Source: Phycisphaeraceae bacterium (GTDB lineage: Bacteria; Planctomycetota; Phycisphaerae; Phycisphaerales; Phycisphaeraceae). From it: a stretch of DNA of 47,255 nt. A program made the position numbers and the translations under genes. The notes beneath the pieces were generated by a model, which saw nothing but the letters and a program-made list of their open reading frames with translations, had not been told where the DNA came from and did not search any database. Below, piece after piece: positions 1 through 8,645 of this stretch. The stretch's first letter is position 1; each line of letters opens with the position of its first letter. The DNA lies in the NCBI GenBank assembly GCA_028284155.1, contig JANQSF010000133.1:1-47255 (forward strand), in the 5' to 3' direction.

Positions 1-480
1 GTCGTAGGACGACAGCGTCAGCGAGCCGCGGTCGTTCAGCGCGGGGCGGAGGTGGACGTTGGCCAACTGCACGACGCCGACCGGCGTGCGGGTCGTCACG
101 ACCCACGCGGGGAACCAGCCGACGGTCGGCTCGACGAACGCGACCTCGGTGACGGCCGCCTTGCTCAACACGGCCAACCCGCCCGCGCCGCCGCGCGCCG
201 CGACATGGAACCGCATCTCCGCGTACCGCAGCGCCAGCCGTTCGCGGATCACCCGCTCCCACGCCGGCGTCGTCTCCTGCAACAGCACGACGTCCGCGTC
301 GGCCGAGGCGATCGCAGCGACCGCGTCGTCCATCTGCGGCCCGCCGAAGTTCACGTTGTACGTCAACACACTGAACGTCGGGCCGACGGGCTCGAGCGCC
401 GGCCGCGTCGCGCAGCCGACGAGCAACGTGCCAAAGAGGAAGACCGACAGGGCGCGAAGCAGGGTTGTGTGCCGTTTCAT
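1..480 (-). CDS. Endonuclease/exonuclease/phosphatase-family lipoprotein (3' end cut by window edge)
   Basis: The reading frame is open from an ATG at 480 down to base 1, giving 160 residues without a stop, so the C-terminus lies outside the window. The N-terminus is a lipoprotein signal: a basic MKR start, a hydrophobic stretch and the lipobox LVGC at about residues 20-23. It is followed by FSVLTYNVNFGG and VVLLQETTP, the two first conserved blocks of the EEP (DNase I/sphingomyelinase-like) fold; the Asn and Glu there bind the catalytic metal. A third block, LANVHLRP, is near the cut end. The family hydrolyses phosphodiester or phosphomonoester bonds; the substrate cannot be told from this fragment. 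The position of the protein would be anchored outside the cytoplasm. Confidence 0.8.
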   Translation of the reverse strand, partial: MKRHTTLLRALSVFLFGTLLVGCATRPALEPVGPTFSVLTYNVNFGGPQMDDAVAAIASADADVVLLQETTPAWERVIRERLALRYAEMRFHVAARGGAGGLAVLSKAAVTEVAFVEPTVGWFPAWVVTTRTPVGVVQLANVHLRPALNDRGSLTLSSYD

Positions 481-540
481 GGTCTGATCTTACCGCGCGG
501 GGGCGGATCGAATTGACGAATAATGCTTGGGGTTGCCCGA

Positions 541-660
541 ATGTAGGGTGGGCCAAGGCTCGGCGCGGCCCACCACTTGGCGTCTGTTTGAAACTTGGAC
601 TCAAACGTGCATCTCGAACGCCCATTGGTGGGCCAAGCAAAGCCTTGGCCCACCCTACAC
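541..660. repeat. Nested inverted-repeat (MITE-like) element
   Basis: The outer arms 542-560 and 641-659 are perfect 19-base inverted copies (GTAGGGTGGGCCAAGG type). Inner arms 567-575 and 626-634 are perfect 9-base inverted copies of the same GGCCCACCA core. The whole 120-base unit can fold into a long hairpin. It lies between two minus-strand genes and has no coding potential that looks real. It resembles the small dispersed palindromic repeats common in planctomycete genomes; no other copy was found in this window. Confidence 0.7.
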
Positions 661-666
661 CGGACG

Positions 667-774
667 GATTGACGAATGATGATGTGCGATCGTTGATTGA
701 CGAAGTCGGAGTGCGTCACCGGGCGCGAACTCCGACCTCGCCATTCTCAAATCAACAATCATCATTCATCAATC
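667..774. repeat. Second inverted repeat, possible transcription end of the WD40 gene
   Basis: Arms 667-683 and 758-774 match as inverted copies at 16 of 17 bases, and an inner perfect 8-base stem pairs 705-712 (GTCGGAGT) with 729-736. The element sits directly downstream of the minus-strand WD40 gene, so it may act as a terminator, although there is no clean T-run. A partial copy of the left arm (AATTGACGAATAATG) occurs near 511-525, suggesting that the 541-660 element landed next to or inside a member of this repeat family. Confidence 0.5.
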
Positions 775-789
775 AATTCATCCCCACAC

Positions 790-2640
790 TCACGGCAGCC
801 CCCACAGCACAACGTCGTTGCCCATCGGGACCAACGCCGTGTGGCCGTCCGGCGAAAGCGAGCACGAACCCGTCGCGCCATAGATGTCGTAGAGTTTTTC
901 GCCGCGCACGGTGTCCCACACGGTGGCGGGGTGCCCCTGCACGAGAGCGCGTCGGCCGTCGTTCGAGAGGCGTACGCCGTGCACGCTGCCGTTGACGCGC
1001 AGGTGGCTCATCGCCTCACTCGTCCGCAGGTTCCAGATCGACACACTGCCGTTGGGGCCGCCGACAGCCAGGACGTTGCCGTCGGGCGAGAAGCGGATGG
1101 CGTAGACCTTGTCATTTCGACCGTCGTAAAAACCGCGGATAGTTCCGTCGCGGGTGCTGCGGACACCCGCTCGGGGGAAGCCGCTGCCCCACGCGACCCA
1201 TCGGCCGTCGTCGCTGATCGTACAGGCATACGACGCGCCGTCCCAACGCTTCACACGCTTGCCCGTCCGCAGGTCGTGCAGGTGCAGGAACTTCAAACCG
1301 CCGACGACACCCCACCGTCCGTCGGCCGACATGTCGAATCGCGGGTGCACGTCGTTGCCGTGACCGAATCGGCTCATGACTCGGGCGTCCGGGACGTCCC
1401 ACACGTTGACGGCCTTTTCGGCCAGACTCACGGTCATCGCGATCTTGTCGCCGCGCGACAGTTCGACGTAGCTCACGCCGCCGGTGTGGCCTTCGAGCTT
1501 GTGTTTGAGCTGACCCGTCGCCACGTCCCATACGCGGACGACGCGGTCGTCGCCGCCGCTAACAAAGCTTCGGCCGTCGGGTGAGAACATGACCGACCGC
1601 ACGCGCGCGGCGTGCCCGCTGAATCGCTTGATCTCGCCTTCCGAAACGGTGGCCGGCGACACACCGCTGGCCGCGATCTGGCGGTCGATGTCCGCCAACG
1701 TCAGCTCGATCTTCTTTTTCGTCAGTGCGTCGATCGTCTCGTCCTTGCCGCGGCGCACGTAGTAGGTCTTCGCGCGACGGAGCAACACGCCCGCCCGCTC
1801 TTCGTGTTCGCTCGCCAACGCGCGCAGCCAATCACCCGTCGCGATCAGCCGATCTTTCTCGACCTTGTCCACCGGCAGCGCGACGGTCTTGACGTGTTTT
1901 GCAAACACGGCGTCGAGCGCAGGCGTCAGGTGTTTCGCCGCGGCCTTCGGGTCGTCGCGGTCGACCAGGTGGATCAGGACCAACTCCCGCGCCGCGGCCG
2001 GCGGCAGGCCGGCCGGGTCTTTCTTGAACGCCGTGGTCAACGCCTGCAACCGCTCGGCGGCGCGCTGTTCGCGTGACGTCCGTTGAATCTTGTCCTGCAA
2101 CCCTTCCCGGACGGGCGACTTGATCTGAGTGGCGACGATCATCGCCTGCCGGTAGAGCGTGACCGCGTCGTCGTATGCGCCGGCCGCGCGGCGTTCGTCG
2201 CCCAGTTTTTCCATGTCGGCGGCCAACGTCGCGCCCAGCGCGTTGCGTTCGACGCCGCGCGCGGCGCGGTACTGGCGCGTCTGCACGTCGATGATCTTCA
2301 ACTTGGCCGTGTGGGCCTGCGCGGGCACGACCTCGGCCACGCGGCGCATCGCGGCGATCGCTGTGTCGTAGCCGAACGGGTTGATGCGCGTCAGGTCGTG
2401 AGCGGCCTCGCAGACCAGCACGAGCAGTTGGGGCGTTTCCTTGAGTTTGTCGGCCGCGTCGACCATCTGACGGGCCAGCGCGGCGTCGTCTTTCAGGTCG
2501 ACCGTTTGGCGGACCTCTTTGATCTTGGCTGAGTAGAGCGAGTTGAATACCGCCTGTGCGTCGGCGGCAAGGGCCTGCGGCGGCGCAACCACCGGGGCAA
2601 GCAGGATCAACACAACCGCGAGTGTGCGCAGTGGATGCAT
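790..2640 (-). CDS. Secreted WD40-repeat protein
   Basis: The start at 2640 gives a 616-residue protein beginning MHPLRTLAVVLILLAP, a clear signal peptide ending near PPQALAAD; an in-frame ATG at 2688 would put 16 extra residues before the signal and is less likely. Residues about 25-320 are an alpha-helical region with charged helices and no recognised catalytic motif. From about 325 to the end there are WD40 repeats, shown by GH...V.SV.FSPDGR, VRVWDVATG, VNVWDV and VSIWNLRTS. WD40 propellers are protein-binding scaffolds; no enzyme function is visible. Location is probably periplasmic. It is transcribed alone, divergent from enolase, and a palindromic repeat follows its stop. Confidence 0.8.
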   Translation of the reverse strand: MHPLRTLAVVLILLAPVVAPPQALAADAQAVFNSLYSAKIKEVRQTVDLKDDAALARQMVDAADKLKETPQLLVLVCEAAHDLTRINPFGYDTAIAAMRRVAEVVPAQAHTAKLKIIDVQTRQYRAARGVERNALGATLAADMEKLGDERRAAGAYDDAVTLYRQAMIVATQIKSPVREGLQDKIQRTSREQRAAERLQALTTAFKKDPAGLPPAAARELVLIHLVDRDDPKAAAKHLTPALDAVFAKHVKTVALPVDKVEKDRLIATGDWLRALASEHEERAGVLLRRAKTYYVRRGKDETIDALTKKKIELTLADIDRQIAASGVSPATVSEGEIKRFSGHAARVRSVMFSPDGRSFVSGGDDRVVRVWDVATGQLKHKLEGHTGGVSYVELSRGDKIAMTVSLAEKAVNVWDVPDARVMSRFGHGNDVHPRFDMSADGRWGVVGGLKFLHLHDLRTGKRVKRWDGASYACTISDDGRWVAWGSGFPRAGVRSTRDGTIRGFYDGRNDKVYAIRFSPDGNVLAVGGPNGSVSIWNLRTSEAMSHLRVNGSVHGVRLSNDGRRALVQGHPATVWDTVRGEKLYDIYGATGSCSLSPDGHTALVPMGNDVVLWGLP

Positions 2641-3236
2641 GGCGTGGTCTCCGGACAAGGCTCGGTCGTGCGGTTTCAGCCCCATCACAGTGTATCCGAG
2701 GGGTCAGCCAATGCGAGCGGCACGTTGCCGGTGTCGCGCACAGAAGCGCCCCGAAATGGTCGGCCATTCCGCGCGTCCAAACCGCGTTGGGGCGTGGAAA
2801 CGGGCATCGCGACGACATCCGTGCGCACGACCCGCAGCGCCGACCCCGGTGTGTGACACCGACCTTACTAGCCAAGCCGATGCGGCGAACAACTCGACCG
2901 GAGGGACCGGCGGACGAGGTGGCCAGTCGCATTGGCCAACCCCGCAAAACCGTGTTCCACCCGGTCACCCCAACGGCCCTGCAACGCCCGTGCGAAGGGG
3001 GCGGACACCCGGCGGACACGAGACCAGTTTTTCATAAAGTCATGTATCACAATCAGTTGAACGCAGAAAACACACCGCGGGGGAGAGGGGGGAGGACGGC
3101 ATCCGTATGGGCACGGCCGAAAGAGCCCGCCCGTATGACACGTCGGGCCGGGCATGGCCGATCGCCGGCGGTGGTTGAAACAGGCGACGCGGCTAAAGTC
3201 CCGCCCCTAACAGTGCCCAATATGGAGCGAACCGCC
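2641..3236. other. Divergent intergenic region between the WD40 gene and enolase
   Basis: About 600 bases without a convincing gene. Frames through it exist on both strands but have no family resemblance and run into real genes in other frames. It must hold the promoters of both flanking genes. The most AT-rich patch, roughly 3030-3075, is the likeliest promoter zone for enolase, but I cannot name a confident -35/-10 pair. Confidence 0.4.
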
Positions 3237-4544
3237 ATGCAATTCCTCATTGACGACGTCCACGCCCGCCAGATCATCGACAGCCGCGGCAACCCGACCG
3301 TCGAGGTCGATGTGACGCTGATCGACGGGACGCTCGGCCGAGCGGCGGTGCCTTCCGGTGCGTCCACCGGCGAGAACGAGGCGGTCGAGCTGCGCGACGG
3401 CGACAAAGAGGTCTACCTCGGCAAGGGCGTGACACAGGCCGTGGACAACGTCAACGAACAGGTCGCGCCGGAGTTGATCGGACTCGACGTGCGCGAGCAG
3501 GAACTGATCGACCGCATCATGATCGAGCTGGACGGCACGGAGAACAAGGGCAAACTCGGCGCCAACGGCCTGCTGGGCGTCTCAATGGCCGCGGCAAAAG
3601 CGGCGGCCGACGCGTCCGGCCTGCCGTTGTACCGCTACCTCGGCGGCAGCGCGGCGAAGGTGCTGCCCGTGCCGATGCTCAACATCCTCAACGGCGGCAA
3701 GCACGCGGACAACACCGTCGATTTCCAGGAGTTCATGATCCAGCCCTGGGGCTTCGACGACTTCGGCGAGGCGCTGCGTGCGGGTGTCGAAATCTACCAC
3801 GCGCTCAAGGGCGTGCTGCACGACCAGGGCATGTCCACGGCCGTGGGCGACGAAGGCGGCTTCGCCCCCAACCTCAAGAGCAACGAAGACGCGCTGAAGG
3901 TCATCGAGCAGGCCGTCGCCAAGGCCGGCTACACCTTCGGCGAGGAGATCTTCGTCGCGCTCGACCCGGCGACGAGCGAGCTTTGGAACGAGGCCCGCGA
4001 GCAGCACGGCAAAGACGGCTACTGCTTCTTCTCGTCCAACCCGAACGAGGTGATCAGCAGCGACGACATGACGGCGATCTGGAAGGAATGGTGCGACAAG
4101 TACCCGATCCGCTCGATTGAAGACGGCCTGGCGGAAAACGACTGGGCCGGCTGGAAGAAGCTGACCGACACGATCGGCGACACCGTGCAACTCGTCGGCG
4201 ACGACCTATTCGTGACCAACCCGAAGTTCCTGGCCAAGGGCATCGAGACGGGCACCGCCAACAGCATCCTGGTCAAGGTCAATCAGATCGGCACGCTTAG
4301 CGAGACGTTCGACGCCGTGAACCTGGCCATGCGGAACAAGTACACGGCCGTGCTCAGCCACCGCTCGGGCGAGACCGAAGACGCGACGATCGCCGACATC
4401 GCCGTCGCGACCAACTGCGGCCAGATCAAGACCGGCGCACCGTGTCGAAGCGACCGCAACGCGAAGTACAATCAATTGATCAGGATCGCCGAGGAATTGG
4501 GCGACGGGGCGGAGTACGGCGGGAAGCTATGGAACAAGGGTTGA
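3237..4544 (+). CDS. eno: Enolase (phosphopyruvate hydratase)
   Basis: Converts 2-phosphoglycerate to phosphoenolpyruvate in glycolysis, in the cytoplasm. The product is 435 residues, the usual bacterial length. Near the N-terminus is ARQIIDSRGNPTVEVDV, followed by PSGASTGENEAVELRDGD (the substrate loop), and near the C-terminus SHRSGETEDATIADIAVA and GQIKTGAPCRSDRNAKYNQL, all enolase signatures. The start at 3237 is chosen because GGAG at 3224-3227 is well placed upstream and MQFLIDDVHARQIIDSRG matches family N-termini; an ATG at 3222 is the alternative, and the much longer upstream frame is not coding. A hairpin and a convergent tRNA follow the gene, so it is probably monocistronic. Confidence 0.97.
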   Translation: MQFLIDDVHARQIIDSRGNPTVEVDVTLIDGTLGRAAVPSGASTGENEAVELRDGDKEVYLGKGVTQAVDNVNEQVAPELIGLDVREQELIDRIMIELDGTENKGKLGANGLLGVSMAAAKAAADASGLPLYRYLGGSAAKVLPVPMLNILNGGKHADNTVDFQEFMIQPWGFDDFGEALRAGVEIYHALKGVLHDQGMSTAVGDEGGFAPNLKSNEDALKVIEQAVAKAGYTFGEEIFVALDPATSELWNEAREQHGKDGYCFFSSNPNEVISSDDMTAIWKEWCDKYPIRSIEDGLAENDWAGWKKLTDTIGDTVQLVGDDLFVTNPKFLAKGIETGTANSILVKVNQIGTLSETFDAVNLAMRNKYTAVLSHRSGETEDATIADIAVATNCGQIKTGAPCRSDRNAKYNQLIRIAEELGDGAEYGGKLWNKG

Positions 4545-4648
4545 GCGACCGCGAGCCGCGGCGAGCCGGGCCGGAATCGCACGGAGTCACTCAAGTCGAA
4601 GCGTCCCGAGGGGTCGGGCGCTCTTTGACAAGAGAGTCACGAAACAAC

Positions 4649-4676
4649 AACGCCCCGCGCCATGGCGCGGGGCGTT
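4649..4676. terminator. Perfect GC hairpin between eno and tRNA-Asp (bidirectional terminator)
   Basis: A 28-base perfect palindrome centred on CCATGG, with arms AACGCCCCGCGCC and its complement and T's after it on both strands. It lies between two convergent transcription units, which fits a rho-independent terminator working in both directions. Confidence 0.8.
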
Positions 4677-4688
4677 TGCTTGTGCAAG

Positions 4689-4762
4689 CGAGGGTGACGG
4701 GACTCGAACCCGCAACCTTCGGATCGACAGTCCGATGCTCTAACCAATTGAGCTACACCCCC
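4689..4762 (-). tRNA. tRNA-Asp (GTC)
   Basis: On the minus strand a 74-base cloverleaf can be drawn. Acceptor GGGGGTG pairs with CACCCTC with one G-T pair, the discriminator is G, the D arm contains AGCTCAATTGGTTAGAGC, the anticodon loop is CTGTCGA giving anticodon GTC, and the T arm is GCGGGTTCGAGTCCCGT. CCA is not encoded. Confidence 0.95.
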
Positions 4763-4908
4763 TTGCAGGGGCCGACGGGCGGGGCGACAGTACCGCTTGG
4801 CGGCCGAGCCTCGCTGAATCGGTCGCTAACTTTAGCCGCGGTTCGGCGGGTGTCAACTGACGGCGACTCGCGGTTTTCAATGCCAATCGGCGGCCGATTG
4901 CATGCGGT

Positions 4909-5955
4909 TCATACGTGCTTGATCTTCGTCATCCGACCCGTCTTGGCCGCGTCCATCGCGGTGAGGATGACGTTGAGCGATTGGAAACCTTCTCGGCCGT
5001 CGATCTCGGGCTTCTTCTTGCGGCGGATCGACTCGGTGAACAGGTCGATCACACCAGACGGGACCTGCTTCTCGTTCGTGGAGATCTCGCCGACCTTGTG
5101 GCGTTCGCGGTCGCCGTTGCCGTACTCGACGACGACGCCCCAGTCCGGGTCGTCGCCGAGGCGGAGCACGCCGTTTTCGCAGTAGATGATTGTGTAGTTT
5201 TCTTCCTCGCCGTAGTTCGTCCAGCTCGTGATCATCGAGCCGACGACGCCCTTGCTGGTCTTGAGCGTGAGGTAGGCGTTGTCGTCGAGGCCAATGCGCT
5301 TGCCGTCCGGGTGCTTCTTGTGCTGCGTGGCGATGAAGCCGCCGACCTGGTCAAACTCGTCGTCGAGCAGCCAGCGCATGAGGTCGGCCTTGTGCACGCC
5401 CAGGTCGCCGGTCGAGCCGAGCACAGCCGCGGTCTCGTTGAAGAACCAACTCTTGGCGCCGTCGACGGACCAGCCATCGGGGCCGGGGTGTTTGAAGGCG
5501 GTACGGAAGGCCAGCGGCTTGCCGAGCTTGCCGGACTTGAGGATCTCCTTGGCCCGGACGTGCGGCGGCATGAGGCGTTGGTTTTGGCCGATCATGAGGT
5601 ACTTGCGCGCCTTCTTCGCCTCGGCGATCATCTTGCGCGCGTCGGCCCGCGTGGTGGCCATCGGCTTCTCGCACAGGACGTGCTTGCCCGCACGCAGCGC
5701 GTCGATCGACTGCTTGGCGTGCAGGAAGTTTGGCCCGCAGACGACCACCGCGTCGATGTCCGCTTCCTTGAGCATGACCTTGTGATCGGCGAACGGCTGC
5801 GCGTCGTAGTGCCGCGCCAATTCGCCCACACGCGTGTCAACCGGGTCGCACAGCGCGGCAACCTTCGACTTGGGATTGTTGTGGCATTCAGGGATGTGTC
5901 GCCGCTGCCCGATCGCGCCGCAGCCGATGACGCCGTATTTGACTTGTTTAGCCAT
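4909..5955 (-). CDS. Gfo/Idh/MocA family oxidoreductase
   Basis: NAD(P)-dependent sugar or sugar-derivative dehydrogenase family; the substrate is not evident. The start at 5955 yields 348 residues and has AAGGAG eight bases upstream; an in-frame ATG further up (5994) lacks support. The Rossmann motif VIGCGAIGQRRH is at the N-terminus and HVLCEKPMATT (the conserved EKP) around residue 93, followed by the C-terminal alpha/beta domain. There is no signal peptide, so a cytoplasmic enzyme is expected. It lies head-to-tail with a second family member upstream (6077-7267), separated by an inverted repeat, so the two may be cotranscribed. Confidence 0.88.
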   Translation of the reverse strand: MAKQVKYGVIGCGAIGQRRHIPECHNNPKSKVAALCDPVDTRVGELARHYDAQPFADHKVMLKEADIDAVVVCGPNFLHAKQSIDALRAGKHVLCEKPMATTRADARKMIAEAKKARKYLMIGQNQRLMPPHVRAKEILKSGKLGKPLAFRTAFKHPGPDGWSVDGAKSWFFNETAAVLGSTGDLGVHKADLMRWLLDDEFDQVGGFIATQHKKHPDGKRIGLDDNAYLTLKTSKGVVGSMITSWTNYGEEENYTIIYCENGVLRLGDDPDWGVVVEYGNGDRERHKVGEISTNEKQVPSGVIDLFTESIRRKKKPEIDGREGFQSLNVILTAMDAAKTGRMTKIKHV

Positions 5956-5980
5956 GGGGGACTCCTTGGGAGTTGGAGAA

Positions 5981-6070
5981 AGGCACGGAGGCACGAAGGG
6001 GATTCAAACCGCACGCGAGGGTCAATCATGACGACCCTTCGTGCCTTAGTGCCTCCGTGCCTTCGTGCCT
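5981..6070. repeat. Inverted repeat of AGGCACGAAGG type
   Basis: The left arm 5981-6000 (AGGCACGGAGGCACGAAGGG) faces a right arm, 6035-6070, that carries the same CACGAAGG/CACGGAGG words in inverted orientation and partly duplicated. The element occupies most of the gap between two oxidoreductase genes on the minus strand. It could form a hairpin in the transcript. It looks like a dispersed intergenic repeat rather than a coding region. Confidence 0.6.
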
Positions 6071-6076
6071 CTCCGC

Positions 6077-7267
6077 TTACTTAACTTCACTCATCTTCAC
6101 CGCCCCGCCGTTCTTGGCCGACTGCATGACGGCCTCGAGCACGCGTTGGGTCTGATACGCGTCGTTGAAATCGGGCAGCGGGACGATGGGCTTCTTGCCG
6201 TTGACAGCGAGCGTGATGTCGGCGGCCATGTTGACGAAACTGTGTTCGTAACCCAGCACGTGCGCGACAGGCCACCACGCGCCTGCCCACGGGTGGTCGG
6301 CGTTGCCGTTGGTCACGTTGATCGTCGACCAGCCCTGCACGTTTTCCGGCAGCGTCGCGTCGTACCAATCGAGTTCATTCATGCGTTCGAAGGCAAATCG
6401 GATCGCACCCTTCTCACCGTGGATTTCCAGCCGATTTTCGTTCTTGTAGCCCGTCGAAAGCCGCGTCGCTTCGAACGTGGCCAACGCGCCGCTCTTCATC
6501 TTGGCAATAAACAGAACAATGTCGTCAACGGTGCTGCGGCCCTTCTTGCTCTTGGTCTTGGCGCCACGCCCGCTGATCTCACCGCCGGACGTGTCGAGCA
6601 CGTTGCGCTGCTTGATCACCGTCTCGAGCGCCGCGCCGGTCACTTCCTTGACCTCGTCGCCGGTGATGAAGCGCGCGGCGTCGATCGTGTGTGCACACAG
6701 GTCGCCCAATGCTCCCGATCCCGCGACGTCACCCTGGAATCGCCACATCAGCGGCGTGTCGGGGCCGGCCCAGTCTTGCAGGTACGCCCCGCGGATCTGA
6801 TAGATGCGACCAAGCTTGCCCTGCTTGACCAGTTGGTGCGCCAGCGCCACGGCCGGGCATCGGCGGTAGTTGTACCAGACGAAAGTCTTGCACTTGCGGG
6901 CGCGTTTGGCGGCGTCGGCCATGGCGCGGGCGTTCTTGAGGTTGTTCGCCAGCGGCTTCTCACACGCGACGTGTCGGCCGGACTCCAGCGCGAGGATCGC
7001 CTCTTCCGCGTGGACGTGATTCGGCGTGACAATGTCAACCAAGTCGATTTCGGGGTTCTCGACGGCCTGATGCCAGTCGTCGGTCGCCCGTTGCCAACCC
7101 CAGCGATTGGCAAACTTTTCGAGTTCCTTCTTGTTCCGTGCGGCGATCGTGTGCATCACCGGCTCGGCCGGCAGGTCGAAGAACTTGCCAGCCTTCATCC
7201 AGGCGTTGGAGTGCGCCCGGCCCATAAATTTCGAGCCGATCATCGCGACGTTCAGTGTCTTGGGCAT
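6077..7267 (-). CDS. Gfo/Idh/MocA family oxidoreductase (second copy)
   Basis: A 396-residue NAD(P)-binding dehydrogenase. MIGSKFMGRAHSNAW is the nucleotide-binding turn, VDIVTPNHVH the following strand, and HVACEKPLANN carries the conserved EKP lysine. It is longer than the neighbour at 4909-5955 and clearly not a recent duplicate of it. GGAAGA lies upstream of the ATG at 7267. No signal peptide. The family acts on sugars and inositols; I cannot choose the substrate. It is divergent from tyrS, sharing a roughly 120-base promoter region. Confidence 0.88.
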   Translation of the reverse strand: MPKTLNVAMIGSKFMGRAHSNAWMKAGKFFDLPAEPVMHTIAARNKKELEKFANRWGWQRATDDWHQAVENPEIDLVDIVTPNHVHAEEAILALESGRHVACEKPLANNLKNARAMADAAKRARKCKTFVWYNYRRCPAVALAHQLVKQGKLGRIYQIRGAYLQDWAGPDTPLMWRFQGDVAGSGALGDLCAHTIDAARFITGDEVKEVTGAALETVIKQRNVLDTSGGEISGRGAKTKSKKGRSTVDDIVLFIAKMKSGALATFEATRLSTGYKNENRLEIHGEKGAIRFAFERMNELDWYDATLPENVQGWSTINVTNGNADHPWAGAWWPVAHVLGYEHSFVNMAADITLAVNGKKPIVPLPDFNDAYQTQRVLEAVMQSAKNGGAVKMSEVK

Positions 7268-7391
7268 GTCAAATCTTCCCGCGTGTCGAGTGTGTCCGTT
7301 GGCCGGAATGTACGCTTCCCGGGCGGCAAAAGCTATCAGACGAGCGGGAATCGGGCAAGCGGGAGGTCACGCCGCGACTATCATCCCCACC

Positions 7392-8597
7392 ATGCCCGGC
7401 CCCCCATCCATCGACGAACAGCTTGCCGTCCTGACTCGCGGCGTCGAGGGCAACTACACGCCCGATGAATTGCGCGCCAAGCTCGCGATCGGCCGACCGC
7501 TGCGCGTCAAGCTCGGGATGGACCCGACCGCGCCGGACCTTCACCTCGGCCACGCCGTCGTGCTCAAGAAGATGCGGCAGTTTCAGGATCTCGGCCACAA
7601 GGCCGTGCTGATTATCGGCGACTACACGGCCCGCATCGGCGACCCGACCGGCCGCGACTCGACTCGGCCGATCCTCGACGAAGCGAGCATCGACGCCAAC
7701 GCCAAGACCTACCTCGACCAGGCCGGCTGCATCCTCGACCTGTCGCCCGACAAAATCGAGGTGCGGCGCAACAGCGAGTGGCTTGGTGACCTGTCTTTCG
7801 CCGACGTGCTGCGCTTGACCGGGCAGGTGACTGTGCAGCAGATGCTGCACCGCGAGAACTTCAAGAAGCGCATGGCAGACGAGACCGAGATCATGGTCAG
7901 CGAGTTCATGTACCCGCTCATGCAAGCGTACGACTCGGTCGTGATCGAGGCCGACGTCGAACTCGGCGGCACCGACCAGACCTTCAACAACCTGATGGGC
8001 CGACAGCTTCAGGAAAAGTCGGGCAAGGCCAAGCAGGTCGTGCTGGTCATGCCGCTGCTGGTCGGGCTGGACGGCACGGAGAAGATGAGCAAGAGCAAGG
8101 GCAACTACGTCGGCGTGACGTTTGACCCTAACGACATGTTCGGCAAGGTCATGTCGATCCCCGACGCGCTGATGAGCAACTACTTCACGCTGCTGACCGA
8201 CCTGCCCAGCGACCGGATCGTCAGCCTGTGCGACCCGCAGCACACGCACCCGCGGCAGGCCAAGGACGTGCTGGGTCGGACGATCGTTGAGACATACCAC
8301 AATTGCGACGCCGCAATTGCCGCCAGCGAGGAGTTCCGTCGCCGCTTCGCCGAGCAGAAACTGCCCAGCGATATCGAGACGAAGACCGTCGATTCATCCC
8401 CGATCGGGATCGTTCAACTCGTGCGGGCCGTCGGCTTCGCGTCGAGCAATTCCGACGCACGTCGGCTGGTCGAGCAGGGCGCGGTGACGTTCGGCGACGA
8501 CAAGGTCACCGACCTCAAGGCACAGGTCGAGATTGAAGGCGAAGTCGTGCTGCGTGTCGGCAAACGACGCGTGTGCAAGGTCGTGCTTGGGTCATGA
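7392..8597 (+). CDS. tyrS: Tyrosyl-tRNA synthetase
   Basis: Charges tRNA-Tyr with tyrosine in the cytoplasm. The product is 401 residues. The class I HIGH motif is HLGH at residues 51-54, and KMSKS is at 231-235, the form seen in the shorter TyrS/TyrZ-type enzymes. QAYDS and DVELGGTDQTFN form the tyrosine pocket. An S4 RNA-binding domain is at the C-terminus (SNSDARRLVEQGAVTFGDDKV). The start at 7392 (MPGPPSIDEQ) matches family N-termini; the longer upstream frame is antisense to the oxidoreductase gene. No close ribosome-binding site is visible before this ATG. Confidence 0.95.
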   Translation: MPGPPSIDEQLAVLTRGVEGNYTPDELRAKLAIGRPLRVKLGMDPTAPDLHLGHAVVLKKMRQFQDLGHKAVLIIGDYTARIGDPTGRDSTRPILDEASIDANAKTYLDQAGCILDLSPDKIEVRRNSEWLGDLSFADVLRLTGQVTVQQMLHRENFKKRMADETEIMVSEFMYPLMQAYDSVVIEADVELGGTDQTFNNLMGRQLQEKSGKAKQVVLVMPLLVGLDGTEKMSKSKGNYVGVTFDPNDMFGKVMSIPDALMSNYFTLLTDLPSDRIVSLCDPQHTHPRQAKDVLGRTIVETYHNCDAAIAASEEFRRRFAEQKLPSDIETKTVDSSPIGIVQLVRAVGFASSNSDARRLVEQGAVTFGDDKVTDLKAQVEIEGEVVLRVGKRRVCKVVLGS

Positions 8598-8645
8598 CAC
8601 GTTAAGATGGTCGTTCCACCGCCCTCGCCACTCTGGAACGACGCC

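Noticed and set aside
477..719. 80-residue frame on the minus strand across the first inverted repeat
   Set aside because: It is made of the repeat itself; no ribosome-binding site or family pattern, and the real gene here is the EEP lipoprotein on the same strand starting at 480.
3181..3215. Possible further copy of the GACTTAAGTC palindromic element upstream of enolase
   Set aside because: Only a short CTAAAGTCCCGCC resemblance without the palindrome; too weak to call.
2556..3236. Long N-terminal extension in frame with enolase
   Set aside because: The extra 227 residues have arginine-rich random composition and overlap the WD40 gene antisense; the ribosome-binding site and homology fix the start at 3237.
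4915..6084. 389-residue frame opposite the first oxidoreductase
   Set aside because: Typical antisense open frame of GC-rich coding DNA, composed of mirrored codons with no motif.
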